A stretch of DNA of 64,000 nucleotides from Thauera sp. (GCA_017302295.1 JAFLDS010000004.1:1-64000); one strand, 5' to 3'. Counted from the stretch's first letter, positions 30,477-40,508 are shown. Notes: a model not told the origin generated them from the sequence alone. A program made the numbers and translations.

Positions 30477-31622
30477 ATGGCCACCGGCACGCGCAACACG
30501 CTACTGCTCAACACCTGGCATCTGGGCATCAAGGAGTTTCACAGCCTGCTCGGCGACCTGACGATGCTCTTCCTGATCGTGTTCATGTTCACCGTATCGG
30601 TCTATTCCGACGCCCGCGCCAAACCGGAAAGCCTGCACCATGCCTCGATCGCGGTGGTGGACGAGGACGGCTCGCAACTCTCGGGCCGCATCCTGGCCGC
30701 GTTGCAGCCGCCGCAGTTCCTGCCGCCGGTGCGCGTCACGCTGGCCGACATGGACAAGGGCATGGACGCCGGGCTGCACACCTTCGTGCTCGACATCCCG
30801 CCCAACTTTCAGCGCGACGTGCTCGCCGGTCGCTCGCCGAGCGTCCAGCTCAATGTCGACGCCACCCGCCAGAGCCAGGCGCAGACCGGCACCGGCTACA
30901 TCCAGAACATCGTCAATGACGAGATCCGCGCCTTCGCCGAACACTACCGCGCCAGCGCGGCACAGCCCATCCGCCTCGTCGAGCGCGCGATGTTCAACCC
31001 CAACCTGAACGAGAGCTGGTTCGCCGCCATCACCGCGATCATCAACAACATCACCCTGCTCGGCATCCTGCTCACCGGCGCGGCGCTGATCCGCGAGCGC
31101 GAGCACGGCACCATCGAACATCTGCTGGTCATGCCGGTCACCCCGTTGGAGATCATGTTGTCCAAGGTGTGGTCGATGGCGGTGGTGGTGCTTGTCGCTT
31201 CATCGTTTTCGCTGCAGGTGGTGGTCAAGCTGGTGCTGGAGGTCCGGGTGCCGGGTTCGGCCATCCTGTTCGCACTGGGCACCCTGCTCTATCTGTTCGC
31301 CGCCACTTCGATCGGAATCTTCATGGGGACGCTTGCACGCAACATGCCTCAGTTCGGCCTGATGTCCATCCTGGTGCTGCTGCCGCTGCAGATCCTGTCG
31401 GGCGCGCTTACGCCGCGCGAGAGCATGCCCGATCTGGTGCAGTGGCTGATGTCCCTCACACCAACGACCCATTACGTCAGCCTGGCGCAGGGCGTCCTGT
31501 TCCGCGACGCAGGCATCGACGTCGTGTGGCCCCAATTCGTGCTGGTGGCGCTGGTGGGGGCGGTCTTTTTCGCGCTCGCCCACCATCGCTTGCGCCTGAC
31601 CATAGGACGGATGCAGGGTTGA
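30477..31622 (+). CDS. ABC-2 type permease (YhhJ-like)
   Basis: The 381-residue protein has one helix near the N-terminus (residues 28-45), a large periplasmic loop, and five C-terminal helices. LIREREHGTIEHLLVMPVTPLEIMLSKV is the ABC2 signature region. It probably pairs with the permease half of the upstream fused transporter. It starts 25 bases after that gene, completing a three-gene yhiI-rbbA-yhhJ operon. Confidence 0.9.
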   Translation: MATGTRNTLLLNTWHLGIKEFHSLLGDLTMLFLIVFMFTVSVYSDARAKPESLHHASIAVVDEDGSQLSGRILAALQPPQFLPPVRVTLADMDKGMDAGLHTFVLDIPPNFQRDVLAGRSPSVQLNVDATRQSQAQTGTGYIQNIVNDEIRAFAEHYRASAAQPIRLVERAMFNPNLNESWFAAITAIINNITLLGILLTGAALIREREHGTIEHLLVMPVTPLEIMLSKVWSMAVVVLVASSFSLQVVVKLVLEVRVPGSAILFALGTLLYLFAATSIGIFMGTLARNMPQFGLMSILVLLPLQILSGALTPRESMPDLVQWLMSLTPTTHYVSLAQGVLFRDAGIDVVWPQFVLVALVGAVFFALAHHRLRLTIGRMQG

Positions 31623-31661
31623 GCCATCGGGCGCACAGCCAAGTCAGAGGAGAAACGAAGC

Positions 31662-33500
31662 ATGACCACGCGCAAACCCCGGGCCAAAGCCCTCGCCACG
31701 CCAACGGCTCGCGCTGCGAAAAAGCCGACTTCGGCACTGGCTGTCGTCCCCGAGGCGGTGACGGCCCCCGCGCCGACAGCCCGCAATCCGCTCGACCTCA
31801 AGGTGCACGCGGCAATCGCCCGCACTACCCTGTCGGTGTCGCCGATGTCCCTTCTGCTGGCGACCGTCGACTGGGCAGGGCATCTCGCCGGATCGCCCGG
31901 GAAAAGGCTGGAGCTGATCGGCCTGGCGCAGGAGCACGCGCGTCTGCTGCTCGAGTATGCCGGCTCGCTCGCACTCGCCACGCCGTTCAATCCCGCGCCG
32001 CACTGCGTCGAACCCGTGCCACAGGACAGGCGCTTCGCCGGCGAGGAATGGGATCGCTGGCCGTTCAACCTCATGCACCAATCCTTCCTGCTCGCCGAAG
32101 CCTGGTGGCAGGCTGCGACCACCGGCATAGCGGGCGTATCGAGGCACCACGAGCACGTGGTGTCGTTCGCCGCGCGGCAGCTGCTCGACGTGTTCTCGCC
32201 CGGCAACTACCTCGCAACCAATCCGCTCGTGTTGCGCCACACCTTCGAATCCGGCGGCCTCAACCTGATGCGGGGCCTGATGAACGCCGCCGAGGACCTG
32301 CAACGCCTGGCATCCGGCGAGCCACCTGTGGGCACGGAGGACTACATGGTCGGCCGCGACGTCGCCATCACCCCGGGCAAGGTGGTGCTGCGTACCCCGT
32401 TGATGGAGCTGATCCAGTACACGCCCGCCACCGACAAGGTGCATCCCGAGCCGATCCTGATCGTGCCGGCGTGGATCATGAAGTACTACATCCTCGATCT
32501 GTCTCCGCACAACTCGCTGGTGAAGTACCTCGTCGACCAGGGGCACACGGTGTTCTGCATTTCGTGGAAGAACCCAGGTCCGGCGGAGCGCGATTTCGGC
32601 ATGGACGATTACCTGCAGCTTGGCTTCTTCGCCGCGCTGGACGCGATCAATGCCATCGTGCCCGGGGCCGCGATCCATGCGGCGGGCTACTGCCTGGGCG
32701 GCACGCTGCTGGCGATCGCCACCGCGGCGATGGCGCGCGACGGCGATACGCGCCTGGCGACGATGACGCTGTTCACCGCGCAGACCGACTTCACCGAACC
32801 GGGCGAGCTGGCGCTTTTCATCGACGAGGGCCAGGTCAGCCTGCTGGAGGCGCAGATGGACGAGGTGGGCTACCTCACCGCCGGGCAGATGGCGGGCGCT
32901 TTCCAGCTCCTTCGCTCCTACGATCTGCTGTGGTCGCGCATCGTTGGCGAGTACCTGATGGGCGAGCGCGCGCCGATGAACGACCTGATGGCCTGGAACG
33001 CCGACGCAACGCGCATGCCTGCACGCATGCACAGTCAGTACCTGCGCCAGCTCTTCCTCAACGACGCGCTCAGCGAGGGCCGCTACCGGGTGGGCGGCCG
33101 GCCGGTCGCCATGTCCGACATCGATGCGCCGATCTTCTGTGTCGCCACCCTCACCGACCACGTCGCGCCGTGGCGCTCGGTCCACAAGCTGCATTACCTG
33201 ACCCCGGCGGAGATCCACTTCGTGCTGACCAACGGCGGCCACAACGCCGGCATCGTCAGCGAGCCCGGCCGACCGCGACGCCGCTACCAGTCACTGACCC
33301 GGCCAGCCGGCGCCAACTACATGCCGCCCGACGACTGGCTGGGCCTGGCGCCCAGCCACGAGGGTTCGTGGTGGCCGGAATGGGTGGCGTGGCTGAAGGC
33401 GCGCTCGAGCACTCCGGCCGCGCCGCCCGAATCCGGCGCACCTACCCTGGGTTATCCGGTCGTCTGCGACGCGCCGGGCAGCTACGTGCTGGAAAAATAG
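31662..33500 (+). CDS. phaC: Class I poly(3-hydroxyalkanoate) synthase
   Basis: This 612-residue synthase polymerises hydroxyacyl-CoA into PHB on granules. The lipase-like box GYCLGGT holds nucleophile Cys344, with Asp499 (TLTDH) and His527 (NGGHNAG) completing the triad. The N-terminal 40 residues are Ala/Pro/Lys-rich and variable. The ATG at 31662 lies 39 bases after the exporter operon, so read-through is possible. No phaA, phaB or phasin gene is nearby. Confidence 0.94.
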   Translation: MTTRKPRAKALATPTARAAKKPTSALAVVPEAVTAPAPTARNPLDLKVHAAIARTTLSVSPMSLLLATVDWAGHLAGSPGKRLELIGLAQEHARLLLEYAGSLALATPFNPAPHCVEPVPQDRRFAGEEWDRWPFNLMHQSFLLAEAWWQAATTGIAGVSRHHEHVVSFAARQLLDVFSPGNYLATNPLVLRHTFESGGLNLMRGLMNAAEDLQRLASGEPPVGTEDYMVGRDVAITPGKVVLRTPLMELIQYTPATDKVHPEPILIVPAWIMKYYILDLSPHNSLVKYLVDQGHTVFCISWKNPGPAERDFGMDDYLQLGFFAALDAINAIVPGAAIHAAGYCLGGTLLAIATAAMARDGDTRLATMTLFTAQTDFTEPGELALFIDEGQVSLLEAQMDEVGYLTAGQMAGAFQLLRSYDLLWSRIVGEYLMGERAPMNDLMAWNADATRMPARMHSQYLRQLFLNDALSEGRYRVGGRPVAMSDIDAPIFCVATLTDHVAPWRSVHKLHYLTPAEIHFVLTNGGHNAGIVSEPGRPRRRYQSLTRPAGANYMPPDDWLGLAPSHEGSWWPEWVAWLKARSSTPAAPPESGAPTLGYPVVCDAPGSYVLEK

Positions 33501-33705
33501 CCCCCGGGCCGCGATTCGACGGAAATCCGTGCCGATCGAGCCGGGACACAAGGAACGGCGGAGAAAACCCGCCGCAGTTGATTCATGTCAGACGGCCTGC
33601 TCCGTTACGTGGGTAGAGTGATCGGACCAATGCAGGAACCCACCGCCGGATGTCTAGCACCCCGGGGGTCGCGATTGTCATCTCCCGTCACATGAGGAGC
33701 AAGCC

Positions 33706-34698
33706 ATGAAGGTGTCCGGAATCGCCGCGGCCTGTGTGGTCGCATTGAGCGTTGCAGGGTGCGCATCCGTCGGCGACGAAGCGAAATTTCCGGCGAAGCC
33801 AGTGAAAATCGTGATTCCGTATCCGGCCGGAAATGCTGCGGATGTCGTCGGACGGATCGTTGTCGACAAGCTGGCGCAAACGTGGGGGCAGCCGGTTTCG
33901 GTCGAGAACCGTCCCGGCCAGACGACTGTTCCGGGCGTCGACGCCGTCGCCAAGGCCCCGGCCGATGGCTACACGCTGCTGGTCCACTCGGTGTCCTATG
34001 CGGTCGACGCCGGTCTGTACTCCGGCCTGCCATACGATCCGGACAAGGATCTGCTCACCGTCGCACCGTTCGCCAAACAGCCGTTCGTGCTCGTCGCCTC
34101 GCCGTCCCTGGGCGTGAAGAGCGTCACCGAGCTCGGGGCGAAGGCCCGCACGGCGCCGTTGAAGTTCGGCTCGCTGGGTCCCACGACGCAGATCTATTTC
34201 GTCGCCGAACAGTTCCGCAAGCAAGCCGGCGTCAGCGCCACCCACGTTCCCTACAAGTCGCTGGTCGACGCCAACGAAGCGGTGGCGAAGGGCGATGCCG
34301 CGTTCTGGTTCCCGCCGGTGGCCGGTGCGCTGCCGGCGATCCGCGACGGCAAGCTGGCAGCGCTCGCGGTCACCAGCGCTCAGCGCGTGCCTCAATTGCC
34401 GCAGGTGCCGACGATGGCCGAGGCGGGCGTGAAGAACATGGAGATCGCGGCCTGGTTCGGCCTGTGGGCGCCTGCCGGGGTGCCGGCCGCAGTAATCGAC
34501 AAGATCGCGAAGGATGTCGATCAGGCGCTCGCCGCAGCGGACGTGCGCGAGAAACTCGCCAAGGCCGGCGCGCAACCGATGTCGATGACGCCGGCGCAGT
34601 TCGCGCGCTTTGTCCGCGACGAGACCGAATCCAGCCGGCAACTGATGAAGGAACTCGGCATCGGCGCGCGGACCTACGCCCCACCCGCGAAACCGTAA
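33706..34698 (+). CDS. Bug-family (TctC-like) periplasmic substrate-binding protein
   Basis: The 330-residue protein has a lipoprotein-type signal with C19 in VAGCAS. The TctC/Bug fold follows: KPVKIVIPYPAGNAADVVGRIV, ENRPGQTTVPG, VPYKS and LPQVPTMAEAG. Bug proteins bind carboxylates or related small molecules in the periplasm. The TctA and TctB membrane partners are absent, so this is one of the orphan Bug receptors typical of betaproteobacteria. The ligand is unknown. Confidence 0.88.
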   Translation: MKVSGIAAACVVALSVAGCASVGDEAKFPAKPVKIVIPYPAGNAADVVGRIVVDKLAQTWGQPVSVENRPGQTTVPGVDAVAKAPADGYTLLVHSVSYAVDAGLYSGLPYDPDKDLLTVAPFAKQPFVLVASPSLGVKSVTELGAKARTAPLKFGSLGPTTQIYFVAEQFRKQAGVSATHVPYKSLVDANEAVAKGDAAFWFPPVAGALPAIRDGKLAALAVTSAQRVPQLPQVPTMAEAGVKNMEIAAWFGLWAPAGVPAAVIDKIAKDVDQALAAADVREKLAKAGAQPMSMTPAQFARFVRDETESSRQLMKELGIGARTYAPPAKP

Positions 34699-34815
34699 GG
34701 CGCGGATCGAGGCAGCAGGTGACGAAGGGATCGCATCGCCACCTGCGAAGGAAACAGGCCACTTGGGCCCGAGTGGATTTATCGTTCACACCTTCGCCCC
34801 GACCGGCTGCCTGCC

Positions 34816-36747
34816 TTGACCGACACACCCTTCCCCCGTCCGCAGACGAGGCGCGTGCTCTCCGTCATCCCGCCGATGACGCAGTTGAACACGCCCTACC
34901 CCTCCACCGCCTACATCACCGGCTTCCTGCGTTCGCGTGGCATCGATGCGGCGCAGGAGGACCTCGCACTGGCGCTGGTGCTCGAGCTGTTCAGCCAGGA
35001 AGGGCTGGGGCACATCCGCGACCGTGCCCAGGCCGTACCGGCACGCAAGCGCTCGGCGACGGTGAGCTTCTTCCTCGATCATTTCGAGCGCTACCGCTCG
35101 ACGGTCGCCCCGGTGATCGCCTTCCTGCAGGGCCGCGACACCACCATCGCCCACCGTATCGCCGGCCGCGCCTTTCTGCCGGAAGGGCCACGCTTCGATT
35201 CGCTCGACGTGTACGTGGATCCGGACGACCCGAACGGTGGCGACCCGCTGGCCTGGGCCTTCGGCTCGCTCGGCCAGCAGGACCGCGCACGCCACCTCGC
35301 CACGCTGTACCTGAACGACCTCGCCGACGTGGTGCGCGATGCGGTGGACGAGCGCTTCGAGTTCGTGCGCTACGCCGAATCGCTGGCGCAGAGCCAGCCG
35401 ACCTTCGCGCCGCTGGCCGCCGCACTGGCCGCTCCGCCCACGCTGGTCGATCGCCGACTGCAGGAGCTCGCCGCGGCCGCGCTCGAACGCCACTCACCGC
35501 GCGTGGTGCTGCTGTCGGTACCCTTCCCCGGGGCGGTGTATGGCGCGTTCCGCATCGCGCAGGCGGTGAGGGCCTTCGACCCGACGATCGTGACCGTGCT
35601 CGGTGGCGGCTTCGTCAACACCGAGCTGCGCGAGCTGGCCGAGCCACAGGTGTTCGACTTCTTCGATTACGTCACCCTCGATGCCGGCGAGCGGCCGCTG
35701 CTGGCCCTGCTGGAGCACCTGCAAGGCAAGCGCTCGCGGCAACGGCTGGTGCGGACATTCGTGCGCGATGACGACAGCGGCAGCGTGCGCTACATCAACT
35801 TCGTCGAACCCGACATCGCCTTCGCCGAAGTGGGCACGCCGACCTGGGACGGCCTGCCCATCGACCGCTACCTGTCGGTGCTCGACATGCTCAACCCGAT
35901 GCACCGGCTGTGGTCCGACGGCCGCTGGAACAAGCTCACCGTCGCGCATGGCTGTTACTGGAAAAAGTGCAGCTTCTGCGACGTCAGCCTCGACTACATC
36001 TCGCGCTACGACGGCGCCTCGGCGGCGACGCTGGCCGACCGCATCGACGCCATCATCGCCGAGACCGGGCAGAGCGGCTTTCACTTCGTGGACGAGGCCG
36101 CGCCGCCCAAGGCATTGAAGGCGCTGGCGCTGGAGCTGATCGAACGCGAGCGCGCCATCTCGTGGTGGGGCAACATCCGCTTCGAGAAGTCCTTCACCCC
36201 CGAGGTGTGCGCCTTGCTCGCAGAGAGCGGATGCATCGCCGTGTCGGGCGGGCTGGAAGTCGCCTCGGACCGGCTGCTGAAGCTGATGAAAAAAGGCGTG
36301 TCGGTGGAACAGGTGGCGCGCGTCACGCACGGCTTTGCCGAAGCCGGCATCCTGGTGCATGCCTACCTGATGTACGGCTTTCCGACCCAGACGGTGCAGG
36401 ACACCGTCGATGCGCTCGAATACGTGCGCCAGCTGTTCGAGGCCGGCTGCATCCATTCGGGCTTTTTCCACCGCTTCGCGTGCACCGTGCATTCACCGGT
36501 GGGCATGCAGCCGGAGGAATATGGCGTGACGCTGAAGCCGCTGCCGCCGATCTCCTTCGCCAAGAACGACGTCGGCTTCATCGACCCCACCGGCACCGAC
36601 CATGCCGCGCTGGGCGTGGCGCTGAACAAGGCGCTGTACAACTACATGCACGGCATCGGCCTGGACGAGGACGTACGTGCCTGGTTCAACGGCCGCGTGC
36701 CTCGCAGCCGCGTGCCGCGGAACTTCATTGCACGCGCGCTGCGCTGA
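34816..36747 (+). CDS. Cobalamin-binding-domain radical SAM protein
   Basis: The 643-residue protein has an N-terminal B12-binding-like Rossmann region (about residues 12-290, with VLLSVPFPGAVYGAFRIAQAV and VLGGGFVN). The radical SAM barrel follows, with its cluster cysteines C380, C385 and C388 (CYWKKCSFC). The spacing is CX4CX2C rather than CX3CX2C. GGLEVASDRLLKLMKKGVS lies later in the barrel. No His for base-off cobalamin was recognised. The product is unknown. It starts with a TTG at 34816 by the frame, although the first Met is uncertain. Confidence 0.82.
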   Translation: MTDTPFPRPQTRRVLSVIPPMTQLNTPYPSTAYITGFLRSRGIDAAQEDLALALVLELFSQEGLGHIRDRAQAVPARKRSATVSFFLDHFERYRSTVAPVIAFLQGRDTTIAHRIAGRAFLPEGPRFDSLDVYVDPDDPNGGDPLAWAFGSLGQQDRARHLATLYLNDLADVVRDAVDERFEFVRYAESLAQSQPTFAPLAAALAAPPTLVDRRLQELAAAALERHSPRVVLLSVPFPGAVYGAFRIAQAVRAFDPTIVTVLGGGFVNTELRELAEPQVFDFFDYVTLDAGERPLLALLEHLQGKRSRQRLVRTFVRDDDSGSVRYINFVEPDIAFAEVGTPTWDGLPIDRYLSVLDMLNPMHRLWSDGRWNKLTVAHGCYWKKCSFCDVSLDYISRYDGASAATLADRIDAIIAETGQSGFHFVDEAAPPKALKALALELIERERAISWWGNIRFEKSFTPEVCALLAESGCIAVSGGLEVASDRLLKLMKKGVSVEQVARVTHGFAEAGILVHAYLMYGFPTQTVQDTVDALEYVRQLFEAGCIHSGFFHRFACTVHSPVGMQPEEYGVTLKPLPPISFAKNDVGFIDPTGTDHAALGVALNKALYNYMHGIGLDEDVRAWFNGRVPRSRVPRNFIARALR

Positions 36748-36761
36748 GGGCGCAGCCGCAG

Positions 36762-37160
36762 TCAGAGCACCGGGTGGTACTGGACGTCGGTCCGCCGGCG
36801 GCCATGGGACGCGCGCCGGTCTGCGGGCGGCTCATGCCGGTCGTGCGGCTTATAGACGTAGGGATCGCGTCTCACGCGGTGGCGCCGATCGTCGAAATGC
36901 GCGTACACGCAGGTGCACTGCAGTGCGGTGCATCCTGCCAGCGGCAGCGACGGCGCCTCGTCGGCAAGGAAACGCTGCCCCTGGACCTTCCTGGCAGCAA
37001 GGCAGCAGGTCGGCGGCGCTTCGATCGCGACACAGTGATAAGGGTGCATGTCGCGCCTGGAAGGCCCGACGCCTGTTTCGGGTGCGCCCCGTCGGGAAAA
37101 GTGCGCAATCAAGCCAATCACGCCCAATGCCAGCGCCCCCCAGATGACCGCCTCGCCCAT
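36762..37160 (-). CDS. Small conserved cysteine-rich membrane-anchored protein
   Basis: This 132-residue protein of unknown function has one N-terminal membrane segment (residues 5-20). A soluble part follows with CCLAARKVQGQRFLADEAPSLPLAGC and a CTALQCTC cluster, then a long basic Arg/His/Asp tail (DDRRHRVRRD, RRASHGRRRTD). Similar small proteins occur in other betaproteobacteria, as far as I recall. The cysteines could bind metal. It is convergent with the radical SAM gene (14 bases between stops) and divergent from pyk. Confidence 0.65.
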   Translation of the reverse strand: MGEAVIWGALALGVIGLIAHFSRRGAPETGVGPSRRDMHPYHCVAIEAPPTCCLAARKVQGQRFLADEAPSLPLAGCTALQCTCVYAHFDDRRHRVRRDPYVYKPHDRHEPPADRRASHGRRRTDVQYHPVL

Positions 37161-37315
37161 GTCTCGACTCCCATGACTCCCTTTACCCAGTATAGGACGG
37201 ACGCGTGAGCTCGTGTCGCCGTCCGGGCCACCCGCGAGCCCACGCCGGACGGTCGGAAGGTGCCGGGCAAGCTAGAATTCTGCGCAGCGAATTCGAACGC
37301 AAAACCGGAGACAGC

Positions 37316-38761
37316 ATGCCCCGCCACACCAAGATCGTCGCCACGCTCGGCCCCGCCTCGAGCGATCCGAAAGTCCTTGAAAGAATGGTCCACGCCGGCA
37401 TCGACGTCGTGCGCATGAATTTCTCGCACGGCAAGCCCGAGGACCACGTCGCCCGTGCTGCGGCCATCCGCGAGGCCTCGGCGCTGGCAGGGCGACCGGT
37501 GGGCATCCTCGCCGACCTGCAGGGGCCGAAGATCCGTGTCGGCAAGTTCGCCGACGGCCGGGTGACCTTGCAGAGGGACGCCGAGTTCATCCTCGATTCG
37601 CGCTGCGAACTCGGCGACGCCCAGCGCGTGGGCCTGGACTACAAGGACCTGCCCAAGGACGTGAAGCCGGGCGACGTGCTGCTGCTGGATGACGGACGGC
37701 TCAAGCTCGGGGTGACGCGGGTCATCGGCCACGAGATCCACACCGTGGTGAAGGTCGGCGGCGAACTGTCGAACAACAAGGGCATCAATCGCCAGGGCGG
37801 CGGCCTGACCGCGCCGGCGCTCACCGCCAAGGACATGGACGACATCAAGACTGCCGCGCAGATCGGCGTGGATTTCGTCGCCGTGTCCTTTCCCAAGAAC
37901 GCGGCCGACATGTACATGGCCCGCCAGCTGATGCGCGCGGCGGGGGGCGATGCGCTGCTGATCGCCAAGATCGAGCGCACCGAGGCGGTGGCCAACCTCG
38001 ACGAGATCCTCGAGGCCTCCGACGGCATCATGGTGGCGCGCGGCGACCTCGCGGTGGAAGTGGGTGACGCCGCGGTGCCGGCGCTACAGAAGAAGATGCT
38101 GCGCGCGGCGCGCGACCGCAACAAGCTCACGATCACCGCGACGCAGATGATGGAGTCGATGATCAACAGCCCGGTGCCCACGCGCGCGGAAGTCTCCGAC
38201 GTCGCCAACGCGGTGCTCGACGGCACCGACGCGGTGATGCTGTCGGCCGAGACCGCCTCCGGCCAGTTCCCGGTCGAGGTCGTCGAGGCGATGAGCCGGG
38301 TCTGCCTGGAGGCCGAGAAGTCCTCCGAGGTCAGCCTCGACCGCGAAGTGCTGAACCGCGTGTTCACCCGCATCGACCAGTCGATCGCGATGGCGGCGAT
38401 GTGGACCGCCTACCACCTCAAGGTGAAGGCGATCGCCTCGCTGACCCAGACCGGCTCCACCGCGCTGTGGATGAGCCGCCTGAACTGCGGCGTGCCGATC
38501 TACGCCCTCACCCCCGAGATCGGCGCGCGCAACCAGATGACGCTGTACCGCGAGGTGTATCCCTTGCTGATCAGCCAGACCCACCACGACCGCGACGTGC
38601 TGCTGTGGGAGGCCGAGCAGGTGCTGCTCGAGCAGGGCGTGGTCGAATACGGCGACCTGATCGTGCTCACCATCGGCGAGCCGATCGGCGCCTCGGGCGG
38701 CACCAACACGCTGAAGATCGTGCGCGTGGGGGATCATCCGGCGCCGGGGACGCTGGAATAA
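37316..38761 (+). CDS. pyk: Pyruvate kinase
   Basis: This 481-residue enzyme converts phosphoenolpyruvate and ADP to pyruvate and ATP. It has [12 protein letters not shown] at residues 5-16, MNFSHG, the catalytic [19 protein letters not shown] with [13 protein letters not shown], and TATQMMESM. The ATG at 37316 begins the conserved enzyme, and a TAGAAT -10-like hexamer lies at 37274-37279. fba follows on the same strand but is separated by repeat copy A. Confidence 0.97.
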   Translation: MPRHTKIVATLGPASSDPKVLERMVHAGIDVVRMNFSHGKPEDHVARAAAIREASALAGRPVGILADLQGPKIRVGKFADGRVTLQRDAEFILDSRCELGDAQRVGLDYKDLPKDVKPGDVLLLDDGRLKLGVTRVIGHEIHTVVKVGGELSNNKGINRQGGGLTAPALTAKDMDDIKTAAQIGVDFVAVSFPKNAADMYMARQLMRAAGGDALLIAKIERTEAVANLDEILEASDGIMVARGDLAVEVGDAAVPALQKKMLRAARDRNKLTITATQMMESMINSPVPTRAEVSDVANAVLDGTDAVMLSAETASGQFPVEVVEAMSRVCLEAEKSSEVSLDREVLNRVFTRIDQSIAMAAMWTAYHLKVKAIASLTQTGSTALWMSRLNCGVPIYALTPEIGARNQMTLYREVYPLLISQTHHDRDVLLWEAEQVLLEQGVVEYGDLIVLTIGEPIGASGGTNTLKIVRVGDHPAPGTLE

Positions 38762-39083
38762 CAATCCGCACCGGTCTTGCTGCCGCCAGAGCAAGCAAGA
38801 TCGCAGGTCTGGCGTTGGGGGATGCGCGGAGCGGGCGAGGACTGTCCGAGCACCGAGCGAAGCGAGGGCGAGTTCCGCAGCCCGACGGAGCGCATCCCCC
38901 GACACCAGACCGGATTCACGGCACGAATGCAATCGTCCCGCGGCGGTCCCCCGGCCGTGCGATCACGCACGACCATTTGTGACTATCCTCGACGCCCCGT
39001 TCCTGCGCCGGAACGCTCGGGCTAGAATTCAACTTTCACTTCACCCGCCTCGCCGGCCCAGGCCGGCCCCTCGGAGATCAGAA
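38762..39083 (+). promoter_or_regulatory. pyk-fba intergenic region
   Basis: These 322 bases hold a small inverted repeat (38775-38781 with 38794-38800), then structured repeat copy A (38806-38911), then a TAGAAT -10-like hexamer at 39023-39028 and a GGAGA ribosome site before fba. No open frame with coding character was seen. Confidence 0.5.
38806..38911 (+). repeat. Structured repeat, copy A
   Basis: The outer arms 38806-38826 and 38891-38911 pair over 7 + 10 bp with a four-base internal loop. GGAG and CGGAG purine strings lie inside. An inner stem (38832-38836 with 38880-38884) flanks a 43-base core that begins GAGGACTGT and ends GAGTTCCGCA. The centre is longer than in copies B-D and resembles copy E. 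It lies 44 bases after the pyk stop. Confidence 0.85.
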
Positions 39084-40148
39084 ATGCCCCTCGTTTCCAT
39101 GCGCCAGCTGCTCGACCACGCGGCTGAACACAGCTATGGCCTGCCCGCGTTCAACGTCAACAACCTCGAACAGGTCCAGGCCATCATGGAAGCGGCAGCC
39201 GAGTGCGACAGCCCGGTGATCATGCAGGCCTCGGCCGGCGCGCGCAAATACGCCGGCGAAGCCTTCCTGCGCCACCTCATCGACGCCGCCGTCGAAGCCT
39301 ACCCGCACATCCCGGTCGTCATGCACCAGGACCACGGCCAGAGCCCGGCGATCTGCATGGGCGCGATCCGCTCCGGCTTTTCCAGCGTGATGATGGACGG
39401 CTCGCTGCTCGAAGACGGCAAGACGCCCTCCTCTTACGAATACAACGTCGCCGTCACCCGCGAGGTGGTGAAGTTCTCGCACGCCATTGGCGTCAGCGTC
39501 GAAGGTGAGCTCGGCTGCCTCGGCTCGCTCGAGACCGGCCAGGCGGGCGAGGAAGACGGCGTCGGCGCCGAAGGCACGCTCGACCACAGCCAGATGCTCA
39601 CCGATCCCGACCAGGCCGCCGACTTCGTCAAGCAGACCGACTGCGACGCGCTCGCGATTGCCATCGGCACCAGCCACGGCGCCTACAAGTTCAGCCGCAA
39701 GCCCACCGGCGACATCCTCGCCATCGAGCGTATCAAGCAGATCCACGCCCGCATCCCCAACACCCACCTGGTGATGCACGGCTCCAGCAGCGTGCCGCAG
39801 GAACTGCTCGAGATCATCCGCCAGTACGGCGGCGACATGAAGGAAACCTACGGCGTGCCGGTCGAGGAGATCGTCCAGGGCATCAAGTACGGCGTGCGCA
39901 AGATCAACATCGACACCGACATCCGCCTGGCGATGACCGGCGCGATCCGCAAGTTCCTGTTCGAGAACCCGTCCAAGTTCGACCCGCGCGAATTCAACAA
40001 GCCCGCGCGCGAAGCAGCCAAGCAGGTGTGCAAGGCCCGCTTCGAAGCCTTCGGCTGCGCCGGCATGGCGAGCAAGATCAAGCCGGTGTCGCTGGAAAAG
40101 ATCGCCGCACGCTACAAGGCGGGCGAGCTGACGCAGGTCGTGCGCTGA
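39084..40148 (+). CDS. fba: Fructose-1,6-bisphosphate aldolase, class II, copy 1
   Basis: This 354-residue zinc aldolase has QDHGQ at the first metal site, [28 protein letters not shown] and NIDTDIRLA. It belongs to the class II group common in autotrophic proteobacteria. It splits or forms fructose-1,6-bisphosphate and can also act on sedoheptulose-1,7-bisphosphate. The start is ATG 39084. A paralogue in the cbb operon (48975-50024) is highly similar. Confidence 0.96.
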   Translation: MPLVSMRQLLDHAAEHSYGLPAFNVNNLEQVQAIMEAAAECDSPVIMQASAGARKYAGEAFLRHLIDAAVEAYPHIPVVMHQDHGQSPAICMGAIRSGFSSVMMDGSLLEDGKTPSSYEYNVAVTREVVKFSHAIGVSVEGELGCLGSLETGQAGEEDGVGAEGTLDHSQMLTDPDQAADFVKQTDCDALAIAIGTSHGAYKFSRKPTGDILAIERIKQIHARIPNTHLVMHGSSSVPQELLEIIRQYGGDMKETYGVPVEEIVQGIKYGVRKINIDTDIRLAMTGAIRKFLFENPSKFDPREFNKPAREAAKQVCKARFEAFGCAGMASKIKPVSLEKIAARYKAGELTQVVR

Positions 40149-40172
40149 ACATCCTCCGCCGCAAGCATCCGA

Positions 40173-40200
40173 AACGCGCCTGCGGGCGCGTTTTTCTTTT
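40173..40200 (+). terminator. Intrinsic terminator after fba
   Basis: A 9-bp stem (40173-40181 with 40186-40194) closes a TGCG loop, followed by a T-rich run TTTTTCTTT. It lies 24 bases after the stop codon. Confidence 0.95.
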
Positions 40201-40262
40201 CTGCCTCGCCGAAGCACGAATCCACCGTTTGCCCCGACTTATCCTCTAAACACGCGACGGGC

Positions 40263-40508
40263 TCAAGCTCCGGGAAGCTCGTCCCCCAGCATTGGTTCGG
40301 CCTCGGGGCTGGCAGCAAGCCACGCATCGAACCCCGCCATGTCACCGCGCGCCTGGCGTTCGCGAAAATACGCCTCCGTCTTCAGTGCCGAGACCTTCTC
40401 GGCAATCGCCGTAACGAAGAACTGGTTCATCGACACATGCTCCTCCTCCGCCACCAGACGGGCGTAATTCAGCAGGGAGTCGGGAACGCGCAGCGCGTAG
40501 TTGGCCAT
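40263..40508 (-). CDS. RHH/HicB-like antitoxin
   Basis: The 81-residue protein begins ANYALRVPDSLLNYARLVAEEE and continues SMNQFFVTAIAEKVSAL, a ribbon-helix-helix DNA-binding pattern. The C-terminal tail is acidic and probably wraps the toxin. Its ATG at 40508 overlaps the toxin stop by one base (TGATG). The antitoxin would be expected to repress its own operon. The toxin gene comes first, which is the less common order. Confidence 0.8.
   Translation of the reverse strand: MANYALRVPDSLLNYARLVAEEEHVSMNQFFVTAIAEKVSALKTEAYFRERQARGDMAGFDAWLAASPEAEPMLGDELPGA

Noticed and set aside
31169-33616. A long frame overlapping yhhJ and phaC
   Set aside because: It is out of frame with two identified genes and rich in Arg/Gly/Ala, as expected of a shadow.
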